Notes under the pieces: model-generated | The model's input: the letters and a program-made list of their open reading frames with translations, nothing else | The model's database searches: none | Told to the model about the DNA's origin: nothing | Translations under genes and position numbers: made by a program | Part shown: positions 15,780 through 23,509 of the stretch, one piece after another | Position numbering within the stretch: the stretch's first letter is position 1 | Layout: the number at the start of each line of letters is the position of its first letter | NCBI RefSeq assembly: GCF_013044505.1 | Contig: NZ_JABERD010000108.1 | Span: 1 to 32,248, forward strand | Direction of reading: 5' to 3' | Length of the DNA stretch: 32,248 nt | Source of the DNA: Streptomyces sp. S3(2020) | GTDB lineage: Bacteria; Actinomycetota; Actinomycetes; Streptomycetales; Streptomycetaceae

Positions 15780-16349
15780 CTACTTCGCGCTGATGGCCGC
15801 AGCCTGTGTGCGGCATCGTTCCAGCCCTGCAGTCACCTCTTCGTGGTCCGGGCGGTCCTGGCTGGTCAGGAGTTCGCCAGCCGCGGTCATGGCTGCCCAA
15901 AAGTCGGGTGGGGAGCCGCGCCCGTCCTGGAACCGGGTTTTGGCGAAGTAGAGGAAGATCTTCGTGAGCTCCCCGGTGCGAAACCACGCGAGCAGGCCGG
16001 CGGGATAGCCTCCGCGGGCACCAGCGGCAGTTCCCAAGAGGTCGCGGATGCGCTCCTCGTGTTCCCCAAGTACTCGGTCCACGATGAAGACGTGCCCAAA
16101 CCTGAGAACATAAGCGAGGTTCTCCTCCTCACCCACCGCGAAGTCTGAGAAGAATGGCTCGACGTCGCGGAGCCGGGCCTCGGCGTCAGTCCGCGGCACA
16201 CCCAGGGCCAAGCACACGGCCAACACACAGACACCCCAGTTGCCGGTCCTCGCAGCCAGCGCGGCGAAGACCTCCTCGTCGCTTTGCCCTGCGGCGAGCA
16301 TCTCCTGCGCCTCCAGAACCAGCGCGCCCTCGCCCTCCCCGTGACTCAT
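15780..16349 (-). CDS. hypothetical protein, 189 aa
   Basis: Soluble, mostly helical protein without a recognised domain. It begins MSHGEGEGALVLEAQEMLAA and has a helix-turn pattern GQSDEEVFAALAARTGNWGV, then FFSDFAVGEEENLAYVLRFG. The C-terminus is polar. There is no cysteine motif, signal or membrane segment. The ATG at 16349 is the first in-frame start with convincing downstream sequence, though the ribosome site is weak. It points toward the RRQRL gene and ends about 105 bases from that gene's terminator. Confidence 0.65.
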   Translation of the reverse strand: MSHGEGEGALVLEAQEMLAAGQSDEEVFAALAARTGNWGVCVLAVCLALGVPRTDAEARLRDVEPFFSDFAVGEEENLAYVLRFGHVFIVDRVLGEHEERIRDLLGTAAGARGGYPAGLLAWFRTGELTKIFLYFAKTRFQDGRGSPPDFWAAMTAAGELLTSQDRPDHEEVTAGLERCRTQAAAISAK

Positions 16350-16405
16350 GGCGAGAGGCTACCGCGAAGGTGCGATGGCCGAGCCGGCCGTGATCCCCTC
16401 GCTGA

Positions 16406-16660
16406 CCGAGGCAGCACGAAGCTTCCCAGCCAGCGGGGTGCAAAGCGCAGCAGAGCCGGATTGCAGCCCTATTCCGCACACTCGAATATCCGAAGCTACC
16501 GACACTGCTGGAGAAGATCGCCACCAAGACCGGCAAGGGCGGCTTCTACAAGCTTGCCGGCTTCGGCATGAACGGCGCCTTCCACCTCGACTCCGCCTGG
16601 CACCACGGCTGGGAGACCGTCGCCGCGCTGGTCGCCACTACCAAGGCCACCACCCGGTGA
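16406..16660 (+). pseudogene. 3' part of a mobile-element gene lacking its start
   Basis: The frame encodes ALFRTLEYPKLPTLLEKIAT, then KTGKGGFYKLAGFGMNGAFH and LDSAWHHGWETVAALVATTK. It looks like a genuine protein C-terminus and resembles, from memory, short conserved proteins next to replication or transfer genes in Streptomyces integrative elements. No start codon is present between the in-frame stop at 16403-16405 and the conserved part, so the 5' end is lost. The stop overlaps the next gene's GTG (GTGA), showing they were one operon. Confidence 0.55.
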
Positions 16661-17007
16661 GCGGCCGCACGCGCACACGCCTGGACAGGGTGCGCGCCTC
16701 GGTCGGCATCGTCCAGCTCGCCCTCCGGCAGATCGAGGACGACCTGAACGCCGACGACGTCGACGGCCCGGAGCTCGCCGCGATCCTGCGCGAGCTCCAG
16801 GAGGACGTCGACGTCCCCGGGGGCCTCGTCCCCGCCCTCGCGCAGCTGGTCACCGCCGCCGCGCGCCGGGCGGAGCAGATCGAGCCCGACCGCGACGGTG
16901 ACGCCTCCTGCCCCCTGCACGAGGCCGCCGCCCTGCTCATCGACAACGCCGGGCCGCGCCTGATCTGGGCTGCCCGCTCCCTCGCCCCTCAAGGAGACCC
17001 CGAATGA
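16657..17007 (+). CDS. hypothetical protein, 116 aa
   Basis: A helical, acidic protein starting VSGRTRTRLDRVRASVGIVQ, with ALRQIEDDLNADDVDGPELA and a C-terminal SCPLHEAAALLIDNAGPRLI segment. No domain recognised. The GTG at 16657 overlaps the upstream stop and its own stop overlaps the following ATG (ATGA), the arrangement of a compact plasmid or integrative-element operon. Since both neighbours are broken, this gene may be intact but orphaned and untranscribed. Confidence 0.6.
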   Translation: MSGRTRTRLDRVRASVGIVQLALRQIEDDLNADDVDGPELAAILRELQEDVDVPGGLVPALAQLVTAAARRAEQIEPDRDGDASCPLHEAAALLIDNAGPRLIWAARSLAPQGDPE

Positions 17008-17190
17008 CCACCTCGGTGCTGTACCCGGACCTGCCGGAGAACGGGCTGATCGTGCTGATCGGCGCCTTCGGCGTCGCTCACGCGATGCGCTGCGCGCACC
17101 CTGGACCGGCCACCAGCCCGTGCTGCTCGACTCAATCGACTTGACCTCAAACGACATGGGTGTCTGACCAAACGGTCACCCCTCGGCCCG
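17004..17190 (+). pseudogene. P-loop ATPase start with destroyed Walker A
   Basis: The frame opens MTTSVLYPDLPENGLIVLIG, the usual entry of small AAA-type ATPases where GxxGxGKS should follow. Here the loop reads GAFGVAHA: the GK[S/T] is missing and the frame then drifts to a stop at 17142. A neighbouring frame continues more plausibly to a stop near 17170. Roughly six bases (Gly-Lys) plus a shift would restore a normal P-loop. It is coupled by ATGA to the 116-aa gene, so it was part of the same operon before decay. Confidence 0.5.
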
Positions 17191-17255
17191 CTAGCACTCC
17201 GCGAACACATGGATGGCTGTCCGTCGGCAACGGGGCCGGTACGCGGCGTGTGGCG

Positions 17256-17729
17256 TCACCTCAGTCCGAAGGCGTCGATCAGTGCCTCGGAGGCGAGCAG
17301 CATGACGGTGCACCACAGGGTGACGCCCGCCATGAGCCAGCCGATCAGCCGCCACTGGGGCAGGCCCAACGCCGTGCCCAGCATGGCCGATCCCCAGGTG
17401 CCGAAGAGCGCCGGTCCGATGATGCCGAAGCCGATCACGCCGTACCGGTTCACCACGCGCCGGGCCCGCCGGCCGGTGGGGCCGTCGAGGCGGTTCTGAC
17501 GTTTCCCGGGCGGCGGCTCGGCGGTGACGGGCCGCCGCTTCGATCGCCAGACCAGCCATCGGGTACGAAGCCACCCGGCCGCGAGGACGGCGGACAGCAG
17601 GCACCCGGCCGCGCCGAGGAGTACGGCGAGGAGTGCGATGGGCGGGGCGAGTGAGATCGAGAGGCCGAAGGGTACGGCCGGGGTGCGCAGGGCGAATCCG
17701 GCGAGCACCGCCCAGGCGAAGTTCAGCAC
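17256..17729 (-). CDS. small membrane protein, 157 aa (Sm_multidrug_ex/COG2426-like?)
   Basis: The product has an N-terminal hydrophobic region (about residues 3-52), a basic cytoplasmic loop with KRRPVTAEPPPGKRQNRLDG, and two more helices in VNRYGVIGFGIIGPALFGTW and GWLMAGVTLWCTVMLLASEA. The GxxGPALFGTxxG pattern after VNRYG resembles the 'small multidrug export' (COG2426) membrane family, but transport has not been shown for that family and the match is from memory. The GTG at 17729 has a good GAGGAG ribosome site. An IS5-type remnant lies about 60 bases upstream and may have displaced the promoter. Confidence 0.65.
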   Translation of the reverse strand: MLNFAWAVLAGFALRTPAVPFGLSISLAPPIALLAVLLGAAGCLLSAVLAAGWLRTRWLVWRSKRRPVTAEPPPGKRQNRLDGPTGRRARRVVNRYGVIGFGIIGPALFGTWGSAMLGTALGLPQWRLIGWLMAGVTLWCTVMLLASEALIDAFGLR

Positions 17730-17792
17730 GTATCGCTCCTCGTCGTTGGGACGGACGCCGCGTCGGTTCGCGGCGACAGCCAGTTAGAACTC

Positions 17793-18344
17793 CTAACAAA
17801 GTGAGAGGTTGACCAGTCGTCGCCAGCAGATGATGCTGCAGGCCAGCCGGAGGAAGGCTTTGTGGATGTCGTCGCGGATCTCCCAGCGGATGCGCAGTCG
17901 GCGGAACCAGTGCAGCAGGGCAAAGGTCTGCTCGACCACCCAGCGGTGCACGCCCAGTCCGGAGCCGTGCTCGACGCCGCGCCGCGCGATGACCGGGGTG
18001 ATCCCCAGGGCCCGTACCTGCTTGCGGTACTTGTCGTGGTCGTAGCCGCGGTCGGCGTAGAGCGCGACCGGTCGTTGTCGGGGCCGTCCGCGTCGGCCGC
18101 GGACGGGCGGGACGGCCTGGATCAGGGGGATGAGCTGGGTGACGTCGTTACGGTTTCCGCCGGTCAGCGATATCGCCAGCGGGATGCCGTGCCCTTCGGT
18201 GATCAGATGGTGCTTGGAGCCTGTTCGGGCACGGTCGACCGGGCTCGGTCCTGTTTTGGGCCGCCTTTGAGGGCCCTGACGTGCGAGCCATCGATCACCG
18301 CCCTCGACCAGTTCAACGCGCCGGCGGCGTTCAACTCGGCCAGG
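17793..18344 (-). pseudogene. IS5-family (IS427-like) remnant with truncated transposase
   Basis: Two frames make the C-terminal two thirds of an IS5-family transposase. The first has LNWSRAVIDGSHVRALKGG (catalytic Asp). A shift at a four-A run near 18250 leads into TGPSPVDRARTGSKHHLITE, then NRNDVTQLIPLI, ALYADRGYDHDKYRKQ and the glutamate region HRWVVEQTFALLHWFRRLRI. Such two-frame coding by a -1 slip is normal for this IS group. The N-terminal orfA half is missing: the element ends where the IS3 element begins at about 18345. The outer end lies near 17785, by sequence resembling GGAGTTCTAAC. Confidence 0.8.
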
Positions 18345-18416
18345 GGGGCCTCCCCCTGAGTGGTGGTCACGCTGATACTGGATCTGCTTGATCCGGAGGA
18401 AGCGAGAAGACCGCCG

Positions 18417-18773
18417 ATGGCGATGAAGGACTACTCGGACGAGTTCAAGGCCGATGCCGTGGCCCTGTACGAGTCCACGCCCAGGGCGACATACAAGAGC
18501 ATCGCCGCAGACCTGGGCATCAACCGGGCCACCCTGCGCGAGTGGGTGCTGCGGGACCGTGAAAGCCGCGGTGCCACCGCCGCTGCCTCCTCTGCGGGCC
18601 CGACGCCGACGGCCCGGGCCGGGCGGATGCCGTCGTCCGCCGATCCGGACGAGCGGATCCGGCAGCTGGAGGCCCGCGTGGCCGAACTCGAGGCGAATGA
18701 GCGGAAGTTGGCGACCGAGCGGGACATCCTGCGCAAGGCGGCCAAGTATTTCGCCGGGGAGACCAACTGGTGA
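18417..18773 (+). CDS. IS3-family transposase OrfA, 118 aa
   Basis: Helix-turn-helix protein that binds the IS ends. MAMKDYSDEFKADAVALYES is the standard HTH_Tnp_1 start, with the recognition region YKSIAADLGINRATLREWVL. A leucine-zipper-like coiled coil (ERIRQLEARVAELEANERKL) follows, ending ILRKAAKYFAGETNW. The stop overlaps the OrfB start (GTGA at 18770-18773). IS3 elements usually make OrfAB by -1 frameshifting in this overlap. Confidence 0.9.
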   Translation: MAMKDYSDEFKADAVALYESTPRATYKSIAADLGINRATLREWVLRDRESRGATAAASSAGPTPTARAGRMPSSADPDERIRQLEARVAELEANERKLATERDILRKAAKYFAGETNW

Positions 18774-19663
18774 GTCGCTTCCAGTTCGTCGCCGACCACC
18801 GGGACGCCTACGGCGTGAAGCGGCTGTGCGAGGTCCTGGACCTGAACCGGTCCAGCTACTACGCGTGGCTGGCCGGCCAGAAGGCGAGGGCGGCCCGGCA
18901 GTGCCAGGACTGGCTCCTGGCCGAGCAGATCCGCGAGATCCACAGCGAGTCCGGCGGCGCTTACGGCTCCCCACGCGTGACCGCCGAGCTCCGCGCGAAG
19001 GGTCTGCGGATCAACGAGAAGCGGGTCGCCCGCATCATGCGGACGTTCTGCATCACCGGCATCCGCCTGCGCAGACGCGTCCGCACCACCGTCCCGGACC
19101 CGGCAGCATCTCAGGTTCCCGACCTGTTCCAGCGCGACTTCACCGCCACTGAACCCGGCCTGAAATACATGGGCGACATCACCTATCTCCCCCTGGAGAA
19201 CGGGGAGTTCCTCTATCTCGCGACCGTACTGGACTGCTTCAGCCGCAAGGCCGTCGGCTGGTCCATCGCCGACCACATGCGCACCAGCCTCGTCACCGAC
19301 GCACTGCAGATGGCGGCTGCGACCCGCAGCGGCCTGGACGGCGCCGTGTTCCACTCCGACCACGGAGCCCAATACGGCTCGAGGGCCTTCGCCGATCTCT
19401 GCGAGCGGCTCGGGGTGACCCGGTCGATGGGCGCGGTCGGCACCAGCGCCGACAATGCGGCCTGCGAGAGTTTCCATGCGTCCCTGAAACGCGAGACCCT
19501 CCAGGGCGCCCGCCACTACAACGACGCCAACACCTGCCGCAGAACCGTCTTCGCCTGGCTGACCCGCTACAACACCCGCCGCCGGCACTCCGCCAACGGC
19601 CACCTCAGCCCCAACGAATACGAACGCCGACACCACACGGCTAAGCTCACGCTCGCCGCGTGA
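18770..19663 (+). CDS. IS3-family transposase OrfB, 297 aa
   Basis: Catalytic DDE integrase-fold subunit. An HTH_21 region (SSYYAWLAGQ, then GAYGSPRVTAELRAKGLRIN) precedes the rve core with D in YMGDITYLPLENGEFLYLAT, D in FHSDHGAQYGSRAFADLCER and E in AACESFHASLKRE. It ends with the usual TRYNTRRRHSANGHLSPNEY motif. Full length with no visible lesion. It starts with GTG overlapping the OrfA stop. Confidence 0.92.
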   Translation: MSRFQFVADHRDAYGVKRLCEVLDLNRSSYYAWLAGQKARAARQCQDWLLAEQIREIHSESGGAYGSPRVTAELRAKGLRINEKRVARIMRTFCITGIRLRRRVRTTVPDPAASQVPDLFQRDFTATEPGLKYMGDITYLPLENGEFLYLATVLDCFSRKAVGWSIADHMRTSLVTDALQMAAATRSGLDGAVFHSDHGAQYGSRAFADLCERLGVTRSMGAVGTSADNAACESFHASLKRETLQGARHYNDANTCRRTVFAWLTRYNTRRRHSANGHLSPNEYERRHHTAKLTLAA

Positions 19664-19702
19664 TCAACGAAGCGTGTCCACCATCACGGGGGAAGGCCCA
19701 GC

Positions 19703-20083
19703 CCCCAGTGGCTGGACTGGTTCAGCCCGGTCCGGCTGGCGGCGTTCAAGGGCAACACGCAGTTGAAGGCCGGTCACGTGCCTCAGGCGCGCGACACGCT
19801 GCTGGGTGTGTTGTCTGCCCTGGAACCGAGTGAGGAGAAGCAACTGACCGTTGTCCTGGGGGACCTCGCTGCAGTCGAGGCGGCCGCGGGCCGGCCGGAA
19901 GAGGCCTGCGGGTATGCGCTTCGGGCCCTCGACCAGCTAGAGCGCACCTGGTACGCGACGGGCATGGATCGGGTTCGGGAGGTGCGCCGCACTCTGGCGC
20001 CGCACCAGCACGAACGATGTGTACGGGATCTCGACGACCGGTTGTACGGCTGGTCGACGACCGTCAGCGCGCTGAGCCGTTGA
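19703..20083 (+). pseudogene. C-terminal part of a TPR-containing regulator
   Basis: The frame starts mid-protein with QWLDWFSPVRLAAFKGNTQL and continues QARDTLLGVLSALEPSEEKQ, LAAVEAAAGRPEEACGYALR and the ending DLDDRLYGWSTTVSALSR. This is the tail of the Streptomyces XRE/TPR regulators, in which a helix-turn-helix is followed by about 300 residues of TPR-like helices. The first two thirds, including the DNA-binding domain, are gone; the adjoining IS3 element ends within a few bases, so insertion followed by deletion removed it. The stop overlaps the HAD gene end by 20 bases on the opposite strand. Confidence 0.75.
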
Positions 20084-20726
20084 AGTTCTTGATCAGTTCG
20101 GACAGCTCTGAGAGGCTCTCGACGCGGAACGTCGGGAGCTTTTCGGCTTCCGCGGTCCGCCACTGAATCGTCGCCCACGGACCTCGGTGGACCAGGGCGG
20201 TGTGCATCCCCGCGGCCACGGCGGGCCGCAGGTCGTTGTCGACACGGTCGCCGACGTACAGAATCTCGTCGTTGTTGAAGGGGACGACCTTGGCAACACG
20301 CCGAAAGAACTCGAGGTCCGGCTTGCTGGCGCCCCAGTCGTCCGAGGTGCCGATCAGGTCGACATCGGTCGAGAACAGCTCCCGCAGGAGCTGGCCGGCT
20401 CGGATGGTCTGGTTACCCGCGATGCCCAGCCACAAGCCGTCCGCCCGCAGTTGCGCCAACGTGGGGCGAACATCGTCGTAGAGGTCGTCCTCGCCGAACG
20501 ACTCCGGTTGCCCAGCGACTGCCCGCTGCTCGCGTTCTTCGTACAGGTCGAAGCCGGGCCTAAACTCCTGGAACACCTCGCGGTAGTCGCGTCCCTGCGC
20601 GATGACCGCGCCGAACATCGCGTGGAAGGTGTGCCGGGGCACGTCGAGCCAGTCGGCCCATGTCCCATACTCCCGCGTCTCGTCCACCAGGCACTCACCG
20701 ACATCGAACACCACTGCACGAATCAT
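20064..20726 (-). CDS. HAD-family hydrolase, 220 aa
   Basis: Haloacid-dehalogenase fold, probably a phosphatase for a small metabolite. Motif I is IRAVVFDVGECLVDE (nucleophile Asp8; the usual second Asp is Gly10, as in a known subset of HAD proteins). Motif II lies in LWLGIAGNQTIRA, motif III is the lysine in WGASKPDLEFFRR, and motif IV is EILYVGDRVDNDLRPAVAAG. A helical cap of about 80 residues sits between motifs I and II. The ATG at 20726 begins the conserved strand directly. The weakened motif I could lower or change activity. Monocistronic. Confidence 0.88.
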   Translation of the reverse strand: MIRAVVFDVGECLVDETREYGTWADWLDVPRHTFHAMFGAVIAQGRDYREVFQEFRPGFDLYEEREQRAVAGQPESFGEDDLYDDVRPTLAQLRADGLWLGIAGNQTIRAGQLLRELFSTDVDLIGTSDDWGASKPDLEFFRRVAKVVPFNNDEILYVGDRVDNDLRPAVAAGMHTALVHRGPWATIQWRTAEAEKLPTFRVESLSELSELIKNFNGSAR

Positions 20727-21006
20727 GACGGCAGGGTAGCGGGACAGCGCAAAAGATCTCTTTGGGCGGCCCGGGTCGGACGGTGAGACTGTGACCGCTC
20801 CCGGCGCCGGGCCCTCGGGGGTCTGCCGGGTGCAGCCGCAGGGCCCGTGCCTCTGAGGCCGTCGCCGTGCGAACTCAGCAGTGATGGCCTGGGACACTCC
20901 CAGGACAGATCAGGTTCAGTAAAGGTATCTTCAAAAATCGCTTGGTCAGAGTGACCCAGGCAACCGCCCGACAGGAACACCCACGAAACACAGAAGGGCC
21001 TTACCC

Positions 21007-21504
21007 ATGTCCATAAGGATGATCTCGCGAGTCTCCGCGGCCGTCGTCACGGCCGTGTCAGCTTTGACCTTCTCCACCCCAGCCAACGCGGTGGGCTTCT
21101 ACGGCGAAGTCCGGAACATCGGAACCAACAAGTGCCTGGCTGTTCCCAACTCCAGCAGCGCCAACGGTACTGGCCTGATCCAGTGGACCTGCAACGACAA
21201 CGGCGATCAGCAGTGGCTGATGGAGAAAGTGCCGGGCGGGAACAATGACCGGTACGTCATCTATGCATGGCCGGGCTCGAAGTGCCTGGCCATGCCCAAC
21301 TCCAGCACGGCCAACGGCACCCAGGCCATTCAGTGGACCTGTGACCCCACCGACAGCGATCAGATATGGATCCAAGACAGCTGGTATCGACTGCGGAACC
21401 TGAACAGTGACAAATGTCTGGCGGTTCCCAACTCCAGCACGGCCAACGGCACCGAGGTCATCCAGTGGACCTGCAATGACAACCTCGACCAGCGGTGGTC
21501 CTGA
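21007..21504 (+). CDS. secreted ricin-type beta-trefoil lectin, 165 aa
   Basis: A Sec signal peptide (residues 1-28, ending TPANA before VGFYGE) is followed only by a ricin B-type (CBM13) domain of about 135 residues. Three nearly identical repeats carry CLAVPNSSSANGTGLIQWTC, CLAMPNSSTANGTQAIQWTC and CLAVPNSSTANGTEVIQWTC, each ending in a QxW motif (QQW, QIW, QRW). No catalytic domain is attached, so it is a free sugar-binding protein. The repeats are unusually alike, suggesting recent internal amplification and three equivalent sites. The region upstream (20900-21000) is AT-richer and probably holds its promoter. A terminator hairpin follows at 21545. Confidence 0.9.
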   Translation: MSIRMISRVSAAVVTAVSALTFSTPANAVGFYGEVRNIGTNKCLAVPNSSSANGTGLIQWTCNDNGDQQWLMEKVPGGNNDRYVIYAWPGSKCLAMPNSSTANGTQAIQWTCDPTDSDQIWIQDSWYRLRNLNSDKCLAVPNSSTANGTEVIQWTCNDNLDQRWS

Positions 21505-21544
21505 ACTTGCTCTCCTACTGACGGACACCATTGGTGTGGCGGTC

Positions 21545-21570
21545 CGGCTGCGAGTGCGGTCTCGCAGCCG
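21545..21570 (+). terminator. terminator hairpin after the lectin gene
   Basis: Perfect 10-bp stem CGGCTGCGAG/CTCGCAGCCG with a 6-base loop, 41 bases after the lectin stop. Confidence 0.65.
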
Positions 21571-21830
21571 ACGGGACCGCGGTAGCCGAGGCAGCTGCGC
21601 AAACGGTTGGTTCCGCCGCCGGAGGTGACTGCGCCTCAGAAGCCTTCCGCATACCGTTCGGCGGGCGTGATCAGTCGAACTGGGTTCTGGATCGGGTGAT
21701 CGCTGCGGTGTCGGCGCATGAAGGAGGGGCCTCTCGGTAGCTCGGAGTTGCGAAGCTCAAGCACCGAGGAGGCCCTCGTCAGCCACTGCACCCCAAAAGT
21801 GAGCTGTACTGAGATTTGTGGAGTCTGGTA
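21571..21830. other. non-coding stretch with an imperfect long hairpin
   Basis: No convincing gene. At 21724-21778, GAGGGGCCTCTCGG and CCGAGGAGGCCCTC form an imperfect stem around a 27-base loop. It might be an end of a lost insertion sequence or a terminator. The stretch ends at the left repeat of the second IS3 element. Confidence 0.35.
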
Positions 21831-21895
21831 TGCCCCGGTTCTGATGGAGTCGGGTTGCTGGACAATTGACGATCCAGCAGCCTTCGGAGGCCGTG

Positions 21896-22198
21896 ATGCC
21901 CCGCAGCTATCCGCCCGAGTTCCGCCGCAAGGTCCTCGATCTCGTCGCATCCGGAAGGAAGGTCGCCGAGGTCGCCAGCCTCCTCGGCATCAGCGACCAG
22001 ACGATCTATGTCTGGCGCCGCCAACACCTCATTGATACCGGGCAGTTGCCCGGCACGAACAGCAGCGACCTGTCCGAGCTCGCTGCGGCTCGCAAACGCA
22101 TCGCCGAGCTGGAGACCGAGTTAGCCATCCACCGCCGCGCAGCCGAGCTGCTCGGTGAGGTGACGTCCCCAAAAGGCGGTTCGAAGCCATCCGCGTGA
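21896..22198 (+). CDS. IS3-family transposase OrfA, 100 aa
   Basis: Begins MPRSYPPEFRRKVLDLVASG with the helix-turn-helix KVAEVASLLGISDQTIYVWR, then a coiled coil, ELAAARKRIAELETELAIHR. Its stop overlaps the OrfB start in GTGATG. The ATG at 21896 matches the usual start of this group. Confidence 0.88.
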   Translation: MPRSYPPEFRRKVLDLVASGRKVAEVASLLGISDQTIYVWRRQHLIDTGQLPGTNSSDLSELAAARKRIAELETELAIHRRAAELLGEVTSPKGGSKPSA

Positions 22199-23040
22199 TG
22201 GCCGGTGAGCACCTGCCGGTGCAGCTGGCCTGCCGGGTGCTGCACGTCGCCGAGTCCGGGTACTACGCCTGGCACAACCGTCCGCCCTCGAACCGCCTGG
22301 TCAAGCACGCCTGGCTGACCGAGGCCATCGTGGGCATCCACACCGCCTCCCGCGGCACCTACGGCTCCCGCCGGGTGCACGCCGAGCTCGGTCTGGGCCT
22401 GCGTATCCATGTCAGCCACGGCACCGTGGAGCTGCTGATGCAGCGCGCCGGCCTGCACGGCCTGCCCGGCAACCGGCGCCCCCGCGCCAAGCACGTGACC
22501 CCATCCGTCGCCGACCTGGTGGAGCGGAACTTCACCCGCCACGCCCGGGACCAGTTGTGGGTCACCGACATCACCGAACACCCCACCTTTGAGGGCAAGG
22601 TGTATTGCGCGGTCGTCCTGGACACGTTCTCGCGACGCGTCGTGGGCTGGTCGATCGACGCCTCGCCCACCGCGGCGCTGACCACAAACGCCCTGGCCAT
22701 AGCCATCGGCAACCGTTCCCCACGCCCGGGCGGCACCATCATCCACTCTGATCACGGAGTGCAGTTCGGGTCCTGGGCGTTCACCCAGCGCGCGAGGGCC
22801 TCCGGCCTGCTGCCCTCGATGGGCTCCATCGGGGACTGCGTGGACAACGCGATGATGGAATCCTTCTGGGCCCGCGTCCAGGTCGAGCTCCTCAACCGCA
22901 GACGGTGGCGGACCCGGCTGGAGCTGTCCACCGCGCTCTTCGAGTACCTGGAGATCTTCCACAACCGCCAGCGCAGACACTCGGCACTGGACATGCTCAG
23001 TCCGGTGGAGTACGAACTCCGCACCCCGCCAGTAGCCTGA
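22195..23040 (+). CDS. IS3-family transposase OrfB, 281 aa
   Basis: DDE core: D in LWVTDITEHPTFEGKVYCAV, D in IIHSDHGVQFGSWAFTQRAR, E in NAMMESFWARVQVELLNRRR. The HTH_21 part (ESGYYAWHN and GTYGSRRVHAEL) precedes it, and the end is FHNRQRRHSALDMLSPVEYE. Full length and undamaged. It starts at GTG 22195 within the OrfA stop. Confidence 0.92.
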   Translation: MMAGEHLPVQLACRVLHVAESGYYAWHNRPPSNRLVKHAWLTEAIVGIHTASRGTYGSRRVHAELGLGLRIHVSHGTVELLMQRAGLHGLPGNRRPRAKHVTPSVADLVERNFTRHARDQLWVTDITEHPTFEGKVYCAVVLDTFSRRVVGWSIDASPTAALTTNALAIAIGNRSPRPGGTIIHSDHGVQFGSWAFTQRARASGLLPSMGSIGDCVDNAMMESFWARVQVELLNRRRWRTRLELSTALFEYLEIFHNRQRRHSALDMLSPVEYELRTPPVA

Positions 23041-23171
23041 AACCAAGCAACTCGACTCCACCCAACTCGGGACAGTCCGGAGCCTCCACCGATCCCGGAG
23101 CGGTTCAGTCTGACTTTCTCCGGGGGAACAACGCAGACGTGGGACCTACGCGGTCGCTGACGGGGGAGATT

Positions 23172-23420
23172 ATGGGGCATAGCTCGTACGCTAGAGAAGT
23201 CATAGGGCCTGACGACGTCACCTTCTCCGACGTGTGGATCCTTGCCGGGTTCCTGCTCTTCGGGATCGTCGCGTTCGCCTACAACGCCTGGCTCATCAAG
23301 AATTCCAAGGAGCGCAGCTTCAAGAAGGGCTGCATTCTGGTCTTTTGTGCTACCGGCTACCTGGGCTTGTTCTTGTACGGATTCGTCTGGGCCTTGATGC
23401 ACGCCATAGACAACAGCTAA
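23172..23420 (+). CDS. two-helix membrane protein, copy 1, 82 aa
   Basis: A polar N-terminus (AREVIGPDDVTFSDV) leads into two membrane helices, WILAGFLLFGIVAFAYNAWL (about residues 22-41) and ILVFCATGYLGLFLYGFVWA, separated by the charged loop KNSKERSFKKG. The tail is MHAIDNS. No named family recognised. The ATG at 23172 has a GGGGGAGA ribosome site. A paralogue starts 263 bases after its stop; by eye about 48 of 82 residues are identical, including the whole GPDDVTFS block, ERSF and HAIDNS. Function unknown. The size and topology recall holin-like, toxin or immunity proteins, but nothing in the sequence decides between them. Confidence 0.8.
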   Translation: MGHSSYAREVIGPDDVTFSDVWILAGFLLFGIVAFAYNAWLIKNSKERSFKKGCILVFCATGYLGLFLYGFVWALMHAIDNS

Positions 23421-23440
23421 GGGAGCGCTGAGGACGAGTG

Positions 23441-23480
23441 GCTGCTCTGGCCTGGATCATGCTGTCCAGGCCAGAGCAGC
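23441..23480. terminator. strong hairpin between the membrane-protein copies
   Basis: Perfect 16-bp stem GCTGCTCTGGCCTGGA/TCCAGGCCAGAGCAGC with an 8-base loop, 21 bases after the stop of copy 1. The first arm recurs downstream of copy 2 (GGCTGCTCTGGCC at 25141-25153), so the duplicated unit includes it. Confidence 0.75.
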
Positions 23481-23509
23481 CCGACACTTTGGCGCTGTCT
23501 GCATGGTCC

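Larger units (their letters stand above)
18345..19700 (+). mobile_element. IS3-family insertion sequence
   Basis: About 1.36 kb. Imperfect inverted repeats bound it: left GGCCTCCCCCTGAG followed by TGGTGGTCACGCT; right, read inward, GGCCTTCCCCCGTGA followed by TGGTGGACACGCT. It carries the two overlapping transposase frames. Both genes look intact, so it may be active. No clear direct repeat is seen at the ends, consistent with later deletion: the left neighbour is a cut IS5 element and the right neighbour is a beheaded regulator gene that are unrelated to each other. Confidence 0.8.
21831..23074 (+). mobile_element. second IS3-family insertion sequence, unrelated copy
   Basis: About 1.24 kb, bounded by imperfect inverted repeats: left TGCCCCGG...TGGAGTCGGGTTGCTGG; right, read inward, TGTCCCGAG...TGGAGTCGAGTTGCTTGG. 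It begins TG and ends CA as IS3 elements do. The transposase differs clearly from that of the element at 18345-19700, so these are separate arrivals. No certain direct repeat is seen (flanks GTA and GTC). Confidence 0.8.

Noticed and set aside
18431..19636. 401-codon minus-strand frame inside the first IS3 element
   Set aside because: Opposite the clear transposase genes; composition is that of a GC-driven shadow.
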